A stretch of 13,243 nucleotides of DNA from Candidatus Pelagibacter sp. (GCA_013204495.1 JABMNQ010000055.1:1-13243), one strand, 5' to 3'. Shown: positions 1-8,427, numbered from the stretch's first letter. Program-made: numbers and translations. The notes: generated by a model not told the origin, from the sequence alone.

Positions 1-659
1 TTAAATTTTCAAAATCTAAAGATATTAACAAGGGTAGGTTAATTTATTGCCCACCCTATACTTTATTAAGCTCATTCTCAAAAAAATTTAAAAACTGTCA
101 AATTGGTATTGGTGGTCAAAATTGCCACGAAGGTGAAAATTATGGACCATACACAGGCTATGTTAATTCTCGTATGTTAAAAAATATTGGTGCTCAATTT
201 GTGATTATAGGTCATTCCGAAAATAGAGTGAAAGGAGAAAATGATAAATTGATAAATCTAAAAATAAAAAGCGCACTAAGGGCAAAACTAAAAGTAATTT
301 TTTGTATTGGTGAAACCCTAAATCAAAAAAAACAAAAGAAAACTAAATCAATTCTATCAAAACAAATTCAAGTTGGCTTGAATAGTATCAAAAATAAATC
401 AAATATCTTTATTGCCTATGAACCTGTTTGGGCGATAGGAAGTGGAATTATTCCAAAATCAGAGGATCTTTTTGCAACAGTTCAATACATTAAAAGTAAA
501 TTAAAAGTAAATTTCCCAAAAGTTTTGTATGGAGGCTCTGTAAACACTCAGAATATTACAAGCTTAAAAGAAGTTAATAATCTTGATGGTTTTTTAATTG
601 GTGGTGCATCTCAAAATGCAAAAAAATTTATTGATATAGTTAAAAAAACATATAGTTAA
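1..659 (+). CDS. tpiA: Triosephosphate isomerase, 5'-truncated by window edge
   Basis: Interconverts dihydroxyacetone phosphate and glyceraldehyde 3-phosphate in cytosolic glycolysis and gluconeogenesis. The frame is open from base 3 (first full codon) to the TAA at 657-659, giving 218 visible residues. Triosephosphate isomerases are about 250 residues, so roughly 25-30 N-terminal residues lie outside the window, including the N-x-K catalytic lysine region. Visible hallmarks: CPPYT near the start, GGQNCHEGENYGPYTG, IIGHSE with the catalytic His (visible residue 71), AYEPVWAIGSG with the catalytic Glu (visible residue 140), LYGGSVN, and the phosphate-binding GFLIGGAS. The first ATG in frame, at 174, is internal: the 57 codons before it encode conserved TIM sequence. 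The family GHSERR segment reads GHSENR here and the following loop looks one residue shorter; this is probably a lineage variation. It is followed after 5 nt by secG, an order common in alphaproteobacteria. Confidence 0.97.
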   Translation, partial: KFSKSKDINKGRLIYCPPYTLLSSFSKKFKNCQIGIGGQNCHEGENYGPYTGYVNSRMLKNIGAQFVIIGHSENRVKGENDKLINLKIKSALRAKLKVIFCIGETLNQKKQKKTKSILSKQIQVGLNSIKNKSNIFIAYEPVWAIGSGIIPKSEDLFATVQYIKSKLKVNFPKVLYGGSVNTQNITSLKEVNNLDGFLIGGASQNAKKFIDIVKKTYS

Positions 660-664
660 TCCTC

Positions 665-967
665 ATGGAAAACATTTTACTTGTAGTTAACCTGATACTG
701 GCCGTGATTCTAGTTCTTTTGATACTTACTCAAAAATCAGAAGGTGGTGCACTGGGTATTGGAATGTCACAGGATAATTTTATGCTTTCCAGGTCTGCTG
801 GTAATTTTATGAGCAAGGCTACAGCCATAGTTGCAACGCTCTTTATAGTATGTAGTCTGGCACTCACTATAATTTCTAGAAGTGAGCTTACTCCAATATC
901 TTCAGTATTGGATACAATTGAAGAAAAGTCTGATGACACACCCTCAATTCCTGAAAATAATAATTAA
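665..967 (+). CDS. secG: Sec translocon subunit SecG
   Basis: Small inner-membrane subunit of the SecYEG channel that assists preprotein export. The 100-residue protein has the SecG plan: a first membrane segment at about residues 4-22, the conserved loop QKSEGGALG (23-31), a glycine- and serine-containing cytoplasmic stretch, then the NFMSKATA motif leading into a second membrane segment (about 52-70), and a polar acidic tail (about 72-100) of low conservation. The start lies 5 nt after the tpiA stop with no Shine-Dalgarno sequence, so translation is probably coupled to tpiA. Its position between tpiA and pyrG is the usual alphaproteobacterial neighbourhood and supports the call. Confidence 0.93.
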   Translation: MENILLVVNLILAVILVLLILTQKSEGGALGIGMSQDNFMLSRSAGNFMSKATAIVATLFIVCSLALTIISRSELTPISSVLDTIEEKSDDTPSIPENNN

Positions 968-1007
968 GTCTTTCCAATTAATAAATTAATCGCTATAAGA
1001 TAATTCC
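968..1007 (+). promoter_or_regulatory. Possible secondary promoter ahead of pyrG (weak)
   Basis: This 40-bp spacer is the largest gap in the plus-strand run. It holds TTTCCA (971-976; 4 of 6 matches to TTGACA), a 17-nt spacer, and TATAAG (994-999; 5 of 6 matches to TATAAT). Initiation about 7 nt downstream would leave an almost leaderless pyrG transcript starting at 1008. In DNA this AT-rich such matches arise by chance, so this is only a candidate. No Shine-Dalgarno sequence or hairpin is evident in the gap. Confidence 0.22.
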
Positions 1008-2624
1008 ATGGCCCGATATATCTTTGTAACCGGCGGTGTGGTTTCCTCTTTAGGAAAAGGTTTATCTTCTGCATCTTTAGCTTACTTATTACAGTCAAGA
1101 GGATTTAAAGTTCGTTTAAGAAAATTAGATCCTTATTTGAATGTTGATCCTGGAACAATGAGTCCATTCCAACATGGTGAAGTATTTGTAACAGATGATG
1201 GTGCGGAAACAGATTTAGACTTAGGTCATTATGAAAGATTTTCAGGAATATCTGCTAAGAAAACAGACAATATTACAACAGGAAAAATTTATAGTGATGT
1301 TTTAAAAAAAGAACGGAAAGGTGAATACCTTGGAAAAACAGTTCAAGTTATTCCTCATATTACTGATCGTATTAAAGATTTTATAAAAAACGATACTTCA
1401 AAAGAAGATTTTGTAATTTGTGAAATTGGTGGAATAGTAGGTGATATTGAGAGCCTCCCTTTCGTTGAAGCCATTAGACAGTTTTCGAATGATGTGGGGA
1501 AAAGAAATGCGTTATTTATTCACTTAACTTTAGTTCCATATCTTAAAGCATCAGATGAAATTAAAACAAAACCCACACAACACTCTGTAAAAGAGCTTAG
1601 AAGTTTAGGGATACAACCTGATATTATAATTTGTAGATCTGAGAGAGCTATTCCTTTAGAACATAGAAAGAAAATTTCCTTATTTTGTAATGTAGATATT
1701 AAAAATGTAATTCAAACTATTGATGTTAAAACAATTTATGAGGCTCCAATTAGTTTTAATAGAGAAAATTTAGATAAACAAGTTCTTGAATATTTTAAAC
1801 TTAAAACAAAGAAAAAAGTTAATTTGAATCCTTGGAAAAAAATTACAAAAATCACTCTAAATACAAAAAAGTCAATTAATATTGCAATCGTAGGTAAATA
1901 TGTAGATCTTAAAGATGCTTATAAATCCCTTGATGAAGCGCTTACACATGGTGGAATTAATAATAATCTAAAAATTAATTTAATTAGAATTGACTCTGAG
2001 AAATTAAAGATTTCTGAAATTAAAAGAAATCTTAAAGATGTTTCTGGAATTTTAATCCCTGGTGGTTTTGGGAAAAGAGGCACTGAAGGAAAAATTGAAG
2101 CAATTAAATATGCTAGAGAAAACAAAATACCATTTTTTGGAATTTGTTTTGGTATGCAAATGGCAATTATTGAATTTGCTAGAAATAAACTTAACTTAAA
2201 AAAAGCTACATCTAGTGAATTTGGTAAGGGTGGTATTCCAATTATTGGTTTAATTAGCGAGTGGAATAAAGATGGTAAACTTATCAAGGGTACTGATAAA
2301 GATTTGGGTGGCACTATGAGATTGGGACTTTATGAAGCTAAATTAAAAGAAAACTCCCTAATAAGATCAATATACAAATCAAAATCAATTCAAGAAAGAC
2401 ATAGGCATAGGTATGAGGTTAATATTAATTATAAAGAAGACTTTGAAAAGAAAGGTATGATTTTCTCAGGGTTATCACCTGATAATAAATTACCTGAGAT
2501 AATTGAGTTAAAAAATCACCCATGGTTCATAGCTGTACAGTTTCATCCTGAATTTAAATCTAGACCTTTAGAACCTCATCCTTTATTCTCTTCATTTATT
2601 AAAGCAGCAAAAAAATATAAATGA
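1008..2624 (+). CDS. pyrG: CTP synthase (glutamine-hydrolysing)
   Basis: Makes CTP from UTP, ATP and glutamine, the last step of de novo pyrimidine nucleotide synthesis. At 538 residues it is the normal length. The N-terminal synthetase domain (about 1-265) shows [13 protein letters not shown] with the nucleotide-binding loop (7-18), the [20 protein letters not shown] block (39-58), [16 protein letters not shown] (63-78), and [15 protein letters not shown] (138-152). The C-terminal class I glutamine amidotransferase domain (about 288-538) shows PGGFGKRG (351-358), the nucleophile Cys380 in GICFGMQ, the RHRHRYEVN segment (464-472), and the His513/Glu515 pair in HPEFKSRP. All catalytic residues are present. 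It overlaps kdsA by 4 nt (ATGA), which indicates translational coupling. Confidence 0.99.
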   Translation: MARYIFVTGGVVSSLGKGLSSASLAYLLQSRGFKVRLRKLDPYLNVDPGTMSPFQHGEVFVTDDGAETDLDLGHYERFSGISAKKTDNITTGKIYSDVLKKERKGEYLGKTVQVIPHITDRIKDFIKNDTSKEDFVICEIGGIVGDIESLPFVEAIRQFSNDVGKRNALFIHLTLVPYLKASDEIKTKPTQHSVKELRSLGIQPDIIICRSERAIPLEHRKKISLFCNVDIKNVIQTIDVKTIYEAPISFNRENLDKQVLEYFKLKTKKKVNLNPWKKITKITLNTKKSINIAIVGKYVDLKDAYKSLDEALTHGGINNNLKINLIRIDSEKLKISEIKRNLKDVSGILIPGGFGKRGTEGKIEAIKYARENKIPFFGICFGMQMAIIEFARNKLNLKKATSSEFGKGGIPIIGLISEWNKDGKLIKGTDKDLGGTMRLGLYEAKLKENSLIRSIYKSKSIQERHRHRYEVNINYKEDFEKKGMIFSGLSPDNKLPEIIELKNHPWFIAVQFHPEFKSRPLEPHPLFSSFIKAAKKYK

Positions 2625-3445
2625 AAAACATAAAAGTTAATTGTGGAAATATTGAAATTTCTAATAATAATAAAATTTGCATTATAGCTGGCCCATGCCA
2701 ACTTGAGACAGAGCAGCATGCTATGGATATGGCGGGTAAGATTAAAGAAATTACATCGAAGTTTAATATGGGTTTTATTTACAAAACCTCTTTTGACAAA
2801 GCAAACAGAACAAGCTTAAAAGGAAAAAGAGGTGCGGGTCTCGATCAATCTTTACCGATTTTCGATAGGATTAAAAAGGAACTGGGTGTACCAATATTAA
2901 CAGATGTACATAATGCTGAGCAATGTTCAGTTGTAGCCCCTCACGCAGATGTATTGCAAATACCAGCATTTTTATGTAGACAGACAGATTTATTAATTGC
3001 CGCAGCAAGAACTGGAAAAATTATTAATGTTAAAAAAGGTCAATTTCTTGCACCTTGGGATATGGTTAATGTAACAAAAAAAATCTCTGATTCAGGAAAT
3101 GAAAATATTTTAGTCACAGAAAGAGGTGCTAGCTTTGGCTATAATACTCTTGTTTCTGATATGAGGTCTTTACCCATAATGGCAAAAAATGGTTATCCAG
3201 TAATTTTTGACGCTACACACTCAGTTCAGCAACCTGGTGGCTTAGGAGAAACTAGTGGTGGACAAAGAGAATTTGTAGAATATCTAGCAAGGGCAGCAGT
3301 TGCGGTTGGTGTAGCAGGAGTTTTTATTGAAACTCACCAAGATCCTGATAATGCACCATCAGATGGACCTAATATGGTTCCTTTAGATAATTTAGAAAAA
3401 CTACTATCTCAACTATTTGAAATTGATAATTTAATTAAAAAATAA
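2621..3445 (+). CDS. kdsA: KDO-8-phosphate synthase, metal-dependent type
   Basis: Condenses phosphoenolpyruvate with arabinose 5-phosphate to 3-deoxy-D-manno-octulosonate 8-phosphate, the first committed step of KDO synthesis for the LPS inner core, so the cell should be Gram-negative with LPS. The 274-residue protein shows [11 protein letters not shown] (55-65), the [10 protein letters not shown] block (115-124), [11 protein letters not shown] (137-147), [10 protein letters not shown] (166-175) and the C-terminal FIETHQDP region (235-242). IAGPC places a Cys at position 26, where the metal-independent E. coli enzyme has Asn. With His200 (DATHS), Glu237 and Asp248 this matches the metal-binding set of the metal-dependent class such as the Aquifex enzyme. 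It starts within the end of pyrG and abuts eno directly. Confidence 0.98.
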   Translation: MKNIKVNCGNIEISNNNKICIIAGPCQLETEQHAMDMAGKIKEITSKFNMGFIYKTSFDKANRTSLKGKRGAGLDQSLPIFDRIKKELGVPILTDVHNAEQCSVVAPHADVLQIPAFLCRQTDLLIAAARTGKIINVKKGQFLAPWDMVNVTKKISDSGNENILVTERGASFGYNTLVSDMRSLPIMAKNGYPVIFDATHSVQQPGGLGETSGGQREFVEYLARAAVAVGVAGVFIETHQDPDNAPSDGPNMVPLDNLEKLLSQLFEIDNLIKK

Positions 3446-4702
3446 ATGAGTAAAATTTTAAAGATTAGAGCTCGTCAAGTATTTGACAGCCGTGGTAACC
3501 CCACAATTGAAGCTGAGGTTTATTCAAATAATGAAAGTGCATCTGCTATCTGTCCCTCTGGAGCATCCACCGGAACTTATGAGGCATTTGAAAAAAGAGA
3601 CAGGAACAATAAAAAATATCTTGGTAAAAGTGTTTTGAATGCAATAAATTTAGTTAACTCTAAAATTTCTAATAAGCTTAAAGGTGCAAATATTCATGAT
3701 CAAACACGCATAGATACTATATTAATTAATCTTGATGGTACTAAAAAAAAAACAAATTTAGGAGCTAACGCTATTTTAGCCGTATCAATGGCTTCTAAAA
3801 AATTATCGGCGAAAATAAAAAAAATACCACTTTACAAAACATTTTTAGTAAAAAATAATTTTAAATTACCCTATCCATTAATGAACATTATTAATGGAGG
3901 TGCCCATGCAAACAATGGTTTGAGAATTCAGGAATTCATGATTAGACCTGACAAAGCTACAAGTTTTTCTGAAGCCATGAGAATTTGTTTTTTAGTAATT
4001 AATAATTTAAGAGATCTTATTAAAAAAAAAGGACTTTCAACTTCCGTAGGAGATGAGGGTGGCTTTGCTCCAATGATTAATAGTAATGAAAAAGCCCTAG
4101 ATTTAGTGGTATCTGCTATTGAAAATGCTGGTTTTAAGAATGGGAGAGATGTTTCAATTTGTTTAGATGTTGCTGCTAATGAATTGTTTAAGAATAATAA
4201 ATATTCAATTCATTCAAGCAAATTTATTTCTGTAGAACAAACAATTAAAAAGTATCAAAAAATTATAAACAAATACAAGATCAAGTCTATAGAAGATCCT
4301 TTTGGAGAAAATGACTGGACTTCATGGAATAGTTTAATGAAATCTATCAAAAATGTTCAAGTTGTTGGTGACGATCTTTACGTTACAAACTTAGAGAGGC
4401 TTAAAAAGGGCTTTTTAAATAACTCATCTAACTCTATTCTTATTAAATTAAATCAAATTGGAACTGTTTCAGAAACACTAGAGGTTATAAAATTTGCACA
4501 AATTATTGGCTATAAAACAATAATATCTCATCGATCAGGAGATAGTGAGGACACATTTATAGCTGATCTTGCGGTTGGTACAAATTCTAATCAAATTAAA
4601 ACAGGCTCATTAGCAAGATCAGAAAGAGTTGCTAAATACAATCAATTAATACGTATAGAAGAAGAGCTTGGTAAAAAAGCAAAAATGAATAAGATTCATT
4701 AA
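3446..4702 (+). CDS. eno: Enolase (phosphopyruvate hydratase)
   Basis: Converts 2-phosphoglycerate to phosphoenolpyruvate, which KdsA, encoded next door, also consumes. It is 418 residues, slightly shorter than the usual 425-430. Motifs in order: ARQVFDSRGNPTIEAEV (9-25), PSGASTGTYEA (37-47), NIINGGAHANN (147-157), GDEGGFAP with catalytic Glu204, metal ligands Asp241 (CLDVAANE) and Glu283 (SIEDP), VVGDDLYVTN (306-315, third metal ligand), catalytic Lys334 in ILIKLNQIG, SHRSGDSEDT (361-370) and QIKTGSLARSERVAKYNQ (383-400). All active-site residues are present. The start codon follows the kdsA stop with no spacer and no Shine-Dalgarno sequence, and the stop overlaps the ftsB start by one base (TAATG). 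Confidence 0.99.
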   Translation: MSKILKIRARQVFDSRGNPTIEAEVYSNNESASAICPSGASTGTYEAFEKRDRNNKKYLGKSVLNAINLVNSKISNKLKGANIHDQTRIDTILINLDGTKKKTNLGANAILAVSMASKKLSAKIKKIPLYKTFLVKNNFKLPYPLMNIINGGAHANNGLRIQEFMIRPDKATSFSEAMRICFLVINNLRDLIKKKGLSTSVGDEGGFAPMINSNEKALDLVVSAIENAGFKNGRDVSICLDVAANELFKNNKYSIHSSKFISVEQTIKKYQKIINKYKIKSIEDPFGENDWTSWNSLMKSIKNVQVVGDDLYVTNLERLKKGFLNNSSNSILIKLNQIGTVSETLEVIKFAQIIGYKTIISHRSGDSEDTFIADLAVGTNSNQIKTGSLARSERVAKYNQLIRIEEELGKKAKMNKIH

Positions 4703-5004
4703 TGTTTAGCAAGATAATAAAAAATTATTTTTTATTAATCATCACTTTTTTAATTCTCTATTTTTTTTTCAACTTACTTGATGGTGAGAGGGGTCTTTTT
4801 TCATACTTTAAGAAGAATAAAATCTTATTTAATTTAACAAAAGAAGAATTAAGTCTTAGAAATAGAATTAAAGATCTCGAATTTAAGAATTCCTTATTAA
4901 GTGACAATCTTGACCTCGATTATGTGGAAACACTATTAAGAGAAAAGTTTTTATTTGGAAAAGAAGGTGAGACCCTTTATATAATTAAAAAGAATGACAA
5001 TTAG
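4702..5004 (+). CDS. ftsB: Cell-division protein FtsB (septum formation initiator, DivIC family)
   Basis: Single-pass inner-membrane protein of the FtsQLB divisome complex. The 100-residue protein has a short cytoplasmic N-terminus, one membrane segment (about 8-26), the family signature [10 protein letters not shown] (27-36), a heptad-like helix expected to form a coiled coil (about 45-70), and the C-terminal [13 protein letters not shown] segment (70-82), corresponding to the LD-x-DYxEExAR region of this family. Position directly after eno is typical in alphaproteobacteria. The last codons overlap the lipA start by 11 nt. In most relatives the pdhA-pdhB-pdhC-lpd genes intervene here; none is present. 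Confidence 0.9.
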   Translation: MFSKIIKNYFLLIITFLILYFFFNLLDGERGLFSYFKKNKILFNLTKEELSLRNRIKDLEFKNSLLSDNLDLDYVETLLREKFLFGKEGETLYIIKKNDN

Positions 5005-5914
5005 ACACCCAGAAAAAGTTAACAAACCAATTAATCCTATTAAAAAAAAACCTGATTGGATTAGATCCAGACTTGTTAACAGTAAAGAATTTTTTTTAAC
5101 AAAAACTATCGTTAATAACAATAATTTGGTAACCGTTTGCCAGGAAGCAAACTGTCCTAACATTACTGAATGTTGGAGTAAAAGACATGCAACATTCATG
5201 ATTATGGGAGATACGTGTACTAGAGCATGCGCTTTCTGTGATGTAAAAACTGGAAAGCCTGGAAAATTAGACGCAATGGAACCAGTTAAAATTGCAGATG
5301 CAGTTCTTAAACTCAATCTTAAACATGTTGTTATTACTTCGGTAGATAGAGATGATTTAGAAGATGGTGGATCAAAACATTTCTATGAAGTTATTAAACA
5401 AACTAGAAAATTAAATCCCAATACATCAATTGAAGTTTTAACCCCTGATTTTTTAAGAAAAGGTGATGCTTATAAGAAAGTTCTAGAGGCTAATCCTGAC
5501 GTTTTTAATCATAATATCGAAACTGTTCCAAGACTTTACTTAAAAGTAAGACCGGGCTCTAGATATTTTTCATCATTAGAATTGTTAAAAAACGCAAAAA
5601 CTCTTAATAAAAATATTTTCACAAAGTCTGGTCTAATGGTTGGTTTAGGTGAAACAAAAGAAGAAATTGTTCAAGTTATGGATGATCTAAAAGCTGCAGA
5701 CGTTGATTTTTTAACTATTGGTCAGTATTTACAACCATCAACCAAACATCACCCACTTGATCGATACTACCACCCTGATGAATTTAAGGATTTTGAAACC
5801 ATTGCCAAATCCAAAGGTTTTTTATTAGTTTCATCAACACCTTTAACGAGATCTTCTTATCATGCCGATGAAGACTTTGCTAAACTCCAGCAAAATAGAA
5901 TTAACAAGAATTAA
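4994..5914 (+). CDS. lipA: Lipoyl synthase (radical SAM)
   Basis: Inserts two sulfur atoms into protein-bound octanoyl groups to form lipoyl cofactors for 2-oxo acid dehydrogenases and the glycine cleavage system. The 306-residue protein carries the auxiliary [4Fe-4S] ligands Cys49, Cys54 and Cys60, the radical-SAM cluster Cys75, Cys79 and Cys82 (CTRACAFC), and the C-terminal RSSYH segment (286-290) supplying the serine ligand of the auxiliary cluster. Other family blocks: [51 protein letters not shown] and TIGQYLQPS. The RHPEK N-terminus matches alphaproteobacterial LipA and supports the start, although it overlaps ftsB by 11 nt and lacks a Shine-Dalgarno sequence. It needs LipB and lipoylated targets, which are encoded elsewhere. 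Confidence 0.98.
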   Translation: MTIRHPEKVNKPINPIKKKPDWIRSRLVNSKEFFLTKTIVNNNNLVTVCQEANCPNITECWSKRHATFMIMGDTCTRACAFCDVKTGKPGKLDAMEPVKIADAVLKLNLKHVVITSVDRDDLEDGGSKHFYEVIKQTRKLNPNTSIEVLTPDFLRKGDAYKKVLEANPDVFNHNIETVPRLYLKVRPGSRYFSSLELLKNAKTLNKNIFTKSGLMVGLGETKEEIVQVMDDLKAADVDFLTIGQYLQPSTKHHPLDRYYHPDEFKDFETIAKSKGFLLVSSTPLTRSSYHADEDFAKLQQNRINKN

Positions 5915-6360
5915 TGCCCAAAGCTTCAGTTAAGCGCTTAATTAAATGTGATAAAAGTCAACTTATTGATTTAGTTTTAGACATAGAAAAATATCCAACT
6001 TTTGTACCATATTGTATTGATGCAAAGATATATGAAAAAAAAATTAATGATGATTTCATTAATATTATTGCAGATTTAACAATAGGCAAAGGCGCCTTTA
6101 AAGATACTTATAAAAGTAATGTAAAATTTAATAAAAAAAATAATTCCATATATGTCACCAATATAGATGGCCCACTTAAGCATTTAGACAATAAGTGGAT
6201 TTTTGAGGATCACGAAAAAGGAACTGAGATTTATTTTGATGTAGATTTTGAAATTAAAAATAAATTTTTAAATATTTTAATGACAACCTCTTTTCAGTAT
6301 GGCTTAGATAAAATTGCTGATGCTTTCCAAGACAGGGCAAATAACTTATTTAAGAGCTAG
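5914..6360 (+). CDS. Coq10/RatA-family START-like lipid-binding protein
   Basis: Member of the polyketide cyclase/START-like family that includes Coq10, which binds ubiquinone and supports respiratory electron transfer, and E. coli RatA. The 148-residue protein shows the N-terminal strand followed by DIEKYPTFVPYC (23-34), the central GPLKHLDNKWIFE block (86-98) matching the GPF-x-L-x-x-W region of the family, and a long C-terminal amphipathic helix (about 120-147). The start overlaps the lipA stop by one base (TAATG). In alphaproteobacteria this gene commonly follows lipA. A Coq10-like role is more likely than a toxin role, but sequence alone cannot separate these names, so no symbol is given. 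Its 3' end overlaps the convergent cinA gene by 15 nt. Confidence 0.88.
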   Translation: MPKASVKRLIKCDKSQLIDLVLDIEKYPTFVPYCIDAKIYEKKINDDFINIIADLTIGKGAFKDTYKSNVKFNKKNNSIYVTNIDGPLKHLDNKWIFEDHEKGTEIYFDVDFEIKNKFLNILMTTSFQYGLDKIADAFQDRANNLFKS

Positions 6361-6816
6361 TATATCCTTTAAAACTTTAAGAGTAGCAGCCCTTTGAATT
6401 AAAATTCTTTTATTATTTTTAAATAAATTTTTTTCAACGCTAATTTTTTTTCCTTTTTTAATACCAATATAAATCAAACCCACAGGTTTTAGTTTTGTAC
6501 CACCACTAGGGCCCGCAATACCAGTGACTGATACTGATATGTTTGCTTTACTAATTCTACTTAGATTTTTAACCATTGATAAACAGCATTCCTTACTTAC
6601 TGCACCATATTTACTGATAATTCTTTTAGGTACTTTAAGAATTTCTGTCTTAGCTCTATTTGAATAAGTAATTAAACCCAAATTAAATACTTTAGATGAG
6701 CCACTTACAGAAGTAATAGCGCTAGATAACATTCCACCTGTACATGACTCTGCAAACGAAATTTTAAGTTTATTTTTACTTAATTTTTTAACAAGTTTTT
6801 TAGCTAAAACATTCAT
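6346..6816 (-). CDS. pncC: CinA C-terminal-type nicotinamide-nucleotide amidohydrolase (PncC family)
   Basis: Predicted to deamidate nicotinamide mononucleotide to nicotinic acid mononucleotide in pyridine-nucleotide recycling. At 156 residues it is the stand-alone CinA C-terminal domain; the N-terminal MoCF-like domain of full CinA (about 410 residues) is absent, as is usual in alphaproteobacteria, where the gene is often named cinA. Motifs: AESCTGG (22-28), the glycine/serine segment around SVSGSSKVF (36-44), GLITYSNRAK (47-56), GAVSKE (71-76), VTGIAGPSGGT (97-107) and KPVGLIYIG (110-118). It overlaps the upstream pgpA stop by 4 nt (ATGA), so it is probably coupled to it. It is the last gene of the minus-strand operon and runs 15 nt into the 3' end of the Coq10-family gene. 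Confidence 0.9.
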   Translation of the reverse strand: MNVLAKKLVKKLSKNKLKISFAESCTGGMLSSAITSVSGSSKVFNLGLITYSNRAKTEILKVPKRIISKYGAVSKECCLSMVKNLSRISKANISVSVTGIAGPSGGTKLKPVGLIYIGIKKGKKISVEKNLFKNNKRILIQRAATLKVLKDILALK

Positions 6817-7319
6817 TGTGATACGTAGCTTTTAACAAGCATGAAGCAAATAACTGTTAGGACCACATATAAACCCGCACAAATATCATCCATTATTACT
6901 CCAAAACTATTTTTAAAGTTTTTATCAAAGAAGTTTACTGGAAAGGGTTTCATAATATCAAAATATCTAAATAATAGAAAAAACAAAATATAGTACGTAA
7001 TAGCTTCACCACTTTCTTTATTAGTACTATGAGAAATCTCATAAAGATAAATTGGTAAGGATTGACCAAGTAGTTCATCAATCACAATTTCACCAGGATC
7101 TTTATTTTTACTACTTTTTGTATGTGTGGAAATTGCATAAAAAGAATAAATAAAAATTACCAGTAATCCTATTAGAATTATATTTGAGGAAATATTAATT
7201 GAGTGAAATAGATAAAAAAGAATAATTGTTGTAATAAGTGACCCAAAGGTTCCAGGTGCAAATTTAATTTTACCAATACCAAACATTGTAACAAATAAAG
7301 AATTAAAAACTTTAATCAT
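6813..7319 (-). CDS. pgpA: Phosphatidylglycerophosphatase A
   Basis: Integral inner-membrane phosphatase that removes the phosphate from phosphatidylglycerophosphate to form phosphatidylglycerol. The 168-residue protein has the family motifs in order: FGIGKIKFAPGTFGSL (13-28), KDPGEIVIDELLGQ (73-86) with the acidic residues of the active site, FRYFDIMKPFP (117-127) and GVIMDDICAGLY (140-151). Hydrophobic stretches at about 30-64, 105-119 and 148-164 fit several membrane passes. It overlaps the ispDF stop by 8 nt and the cinA start by 4 nt, so the three genes form one tightly packed operon. The ispDF-pgpA-cinA order is common in alphaproteobacteria. Confidence 0.95.
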   Translation of the reverse strand: MIKVFNSLFVTMFGIGKIKFAPGTFGSLITTIILFYLFHSINISSNIILIGLLVIFIYSFYAISTHTKSSKNKDPGEIVIDELLGQSLPIYLYEISHSTNKESGEAITYYILFFLLFRYFDIMKPFPVNFFDKNFKNSFGVIMDDICAGLYVVLTVICFMLVKSYVSQ

Positions 7320-8427
7320 ATTTAATTATTGAGACGATGGCTTCACAGGCTATAGCTTTTTCTTTACCTATAACACCTAATTTTTCAGTTGTTTTGCCTT
7401 TTATATTAATTTGAGAAGGAGAAATTTCACAAATTTTTGAAATACAATTAACAATTTTTGTTTTATAATTTTTTATCTTAGGTTTTTCAGTGATGATATT
7501 TATGTCGATATTATTAATTAAATAATTCTTATTTTTTATTTGATCTATAACTTTTGATAATAATATTGTTGATCGAACATTTTTATATTTCTTATTTTTA
7601 TCTGAGAATTTCTCACCAATATCACCCATATTACATGCTCCAAGAATAGCATCTGTAATAGCATGTAATACAGGATCACCATCTGAATGACCTAACGTAC
7701 CAAGCTGAAAAGGTATTTTGACTCCCCCCAAATATAATTTTTTATTGGGCACCAATCTGTGAATGTCAAAGCCAATGCCATACTTTACAAAATTATTAAT
7801 CTTTATATCGTTATTAATTGTTATTTTTATATTTTTAATTTCACCTTTAATTAATTTAATTTTTTTTTTTGCTTTTATAAACAAGTTAGCATCATCAGTA
7901 ACCTCCGAACCCAGCTCATTTTGAAGTTTATATAGCTCACTATAATTAAAAGCTTGTGGTGTTTGTGTTAGATAAATATTTTCTCTCTTTATGTTTGATA
8001 TTTTATTTAATTCTTTAAGTTTAATTGAATCGGTACTTTGAATTGCTGGTATTACACATTTATTATTTTTTAACTCTTTAAAAAGCCGTTTCAATAGTTG
8101 ATGTGAAAAATCTGGTCGTGCTGCATCATGAATCATTACATTTTTAATATTTTCTTTTTTAACAGATGCCAAAGCTTTGTACGCAGACTCCGCTCTAGTC
8201 TTGCCACCAAATATAATTTTAACATCTTTAATTTTAAGTTTTTTGATATACTTTTTATGCTTGTTATTTATAACAATAACAATTTTATTAAATTTTTTAT
8301 AATCTCTAGCTTTATCAACGGAATGGAGTAATAAAGGTTTACCTTTATATAACTGATATGGTTTTGGAACATTAGATTTAAATCTTTGACTCTCACCACC
8401 AGCAAGTATTATAAAACAGTTATTCAT
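7312..8427 (-). CDS. ispDF: Bifunctional IspD-IspF of the MEP isoprenoid pathway
   Basis: Fusion of 2-C-methyl-D-erythritol 4-phosphate cytidylyltransferase (IspD) and 2-C-methyl-D-erythritol 2,4-cyclodiphosphate synthase (IspF), steps 3 and 5 of the non-mevalonate pathway. The protein has 371 residues. IspD (about 1-213): IILAGGESQRF (6-16) and VPKPYQ (20-25) for CTP binding, HDAARP (100-105), LTQTPQAF (153-160), VTDDA (176-180). IspF (about 216-371): GIGFDIHRL with metal ligands Asp221 and His223, GHSDGDPVLHAITDA with His255, GDIGEKF (268-274), and KTTEKLG (345-351). The fusion is typical of alphaproteobacteria. After TTEKLG the usual GFTGRGEGIA reads GVIGKEKAIA, altering residues that line the central trimer cavity. 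The start at 8427 gives the canonical IspD N-terminus; it has no Shine-Dalgarno sequence. Confidence 0.97.
   Translation of the reverse strand: MNNCFIILAGGESQRFKSNVPKPYQLYKGKPLLLHSVDKARDYKKFNKIVIVINNKHKKYIKKLKIKDVKIIFGGKTRAESAYKALASVKKENIKNVMIHDAARPDFSHQLLKRLFKELKNNKCVIPAIQSTDSIKLKELNKISNIKRENIYLTQTPQAFNYSELYKLQNELGSEVTDDANLFIKAKKKIKLIKGEIKNIKITINNDIKINNFVKYGIGFDIHRLVPNKKLYLGGVKIPFQLGTLGHSDGDPVLHAITDAILGACNMGDIGEKFSDKNKKYKNVRSTILLSKVIDQIKNKNYLINNIDINIITEKPKIKNYKTKIVNCISKICEISPSQINIKGKTTEKLGVIGKEKAIACEAIVSIIKYD

Noticed and set aside
174..659. tpiA starting at the ATG at 174
   Set aside because: The frame is open upstream to base 3 and encodes conserved triosephosphate isomerase sequence (CPPYT, GGQNCHEGENYGPYTG), so this Met is internal and the gene is cut by the window edge.
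1919..2314. 131-codon open frame on the minus strand inside pyrG
   Set aside because: Lies wholly within the glutaminase domain of a clearly conserved gene; its Pro/Ile/Leu/Ser-rich translation is typical of an antisense shadow and shows no family motif.
4951..5316. 121-codon open frame on the minus strand across ftsB and lipA
   Set aside because: Antisense to lipA including its iron-sulfur cysteine motifs; no recognisable domain.
7855..7872. Long T tract that might suggest a terminator
   Set aside because: It is inside the ispDF coding sequence (Lys codons on the minus strand), with no GC-rich hairpin beside it.
8128..8331. 67-codon plus-strand frame inside ispDF
   Set aside because: Antisense to the conserved IspD domain, composition is Phe/Asn/Ile-rich as expected for AT-rich antisense sequence.
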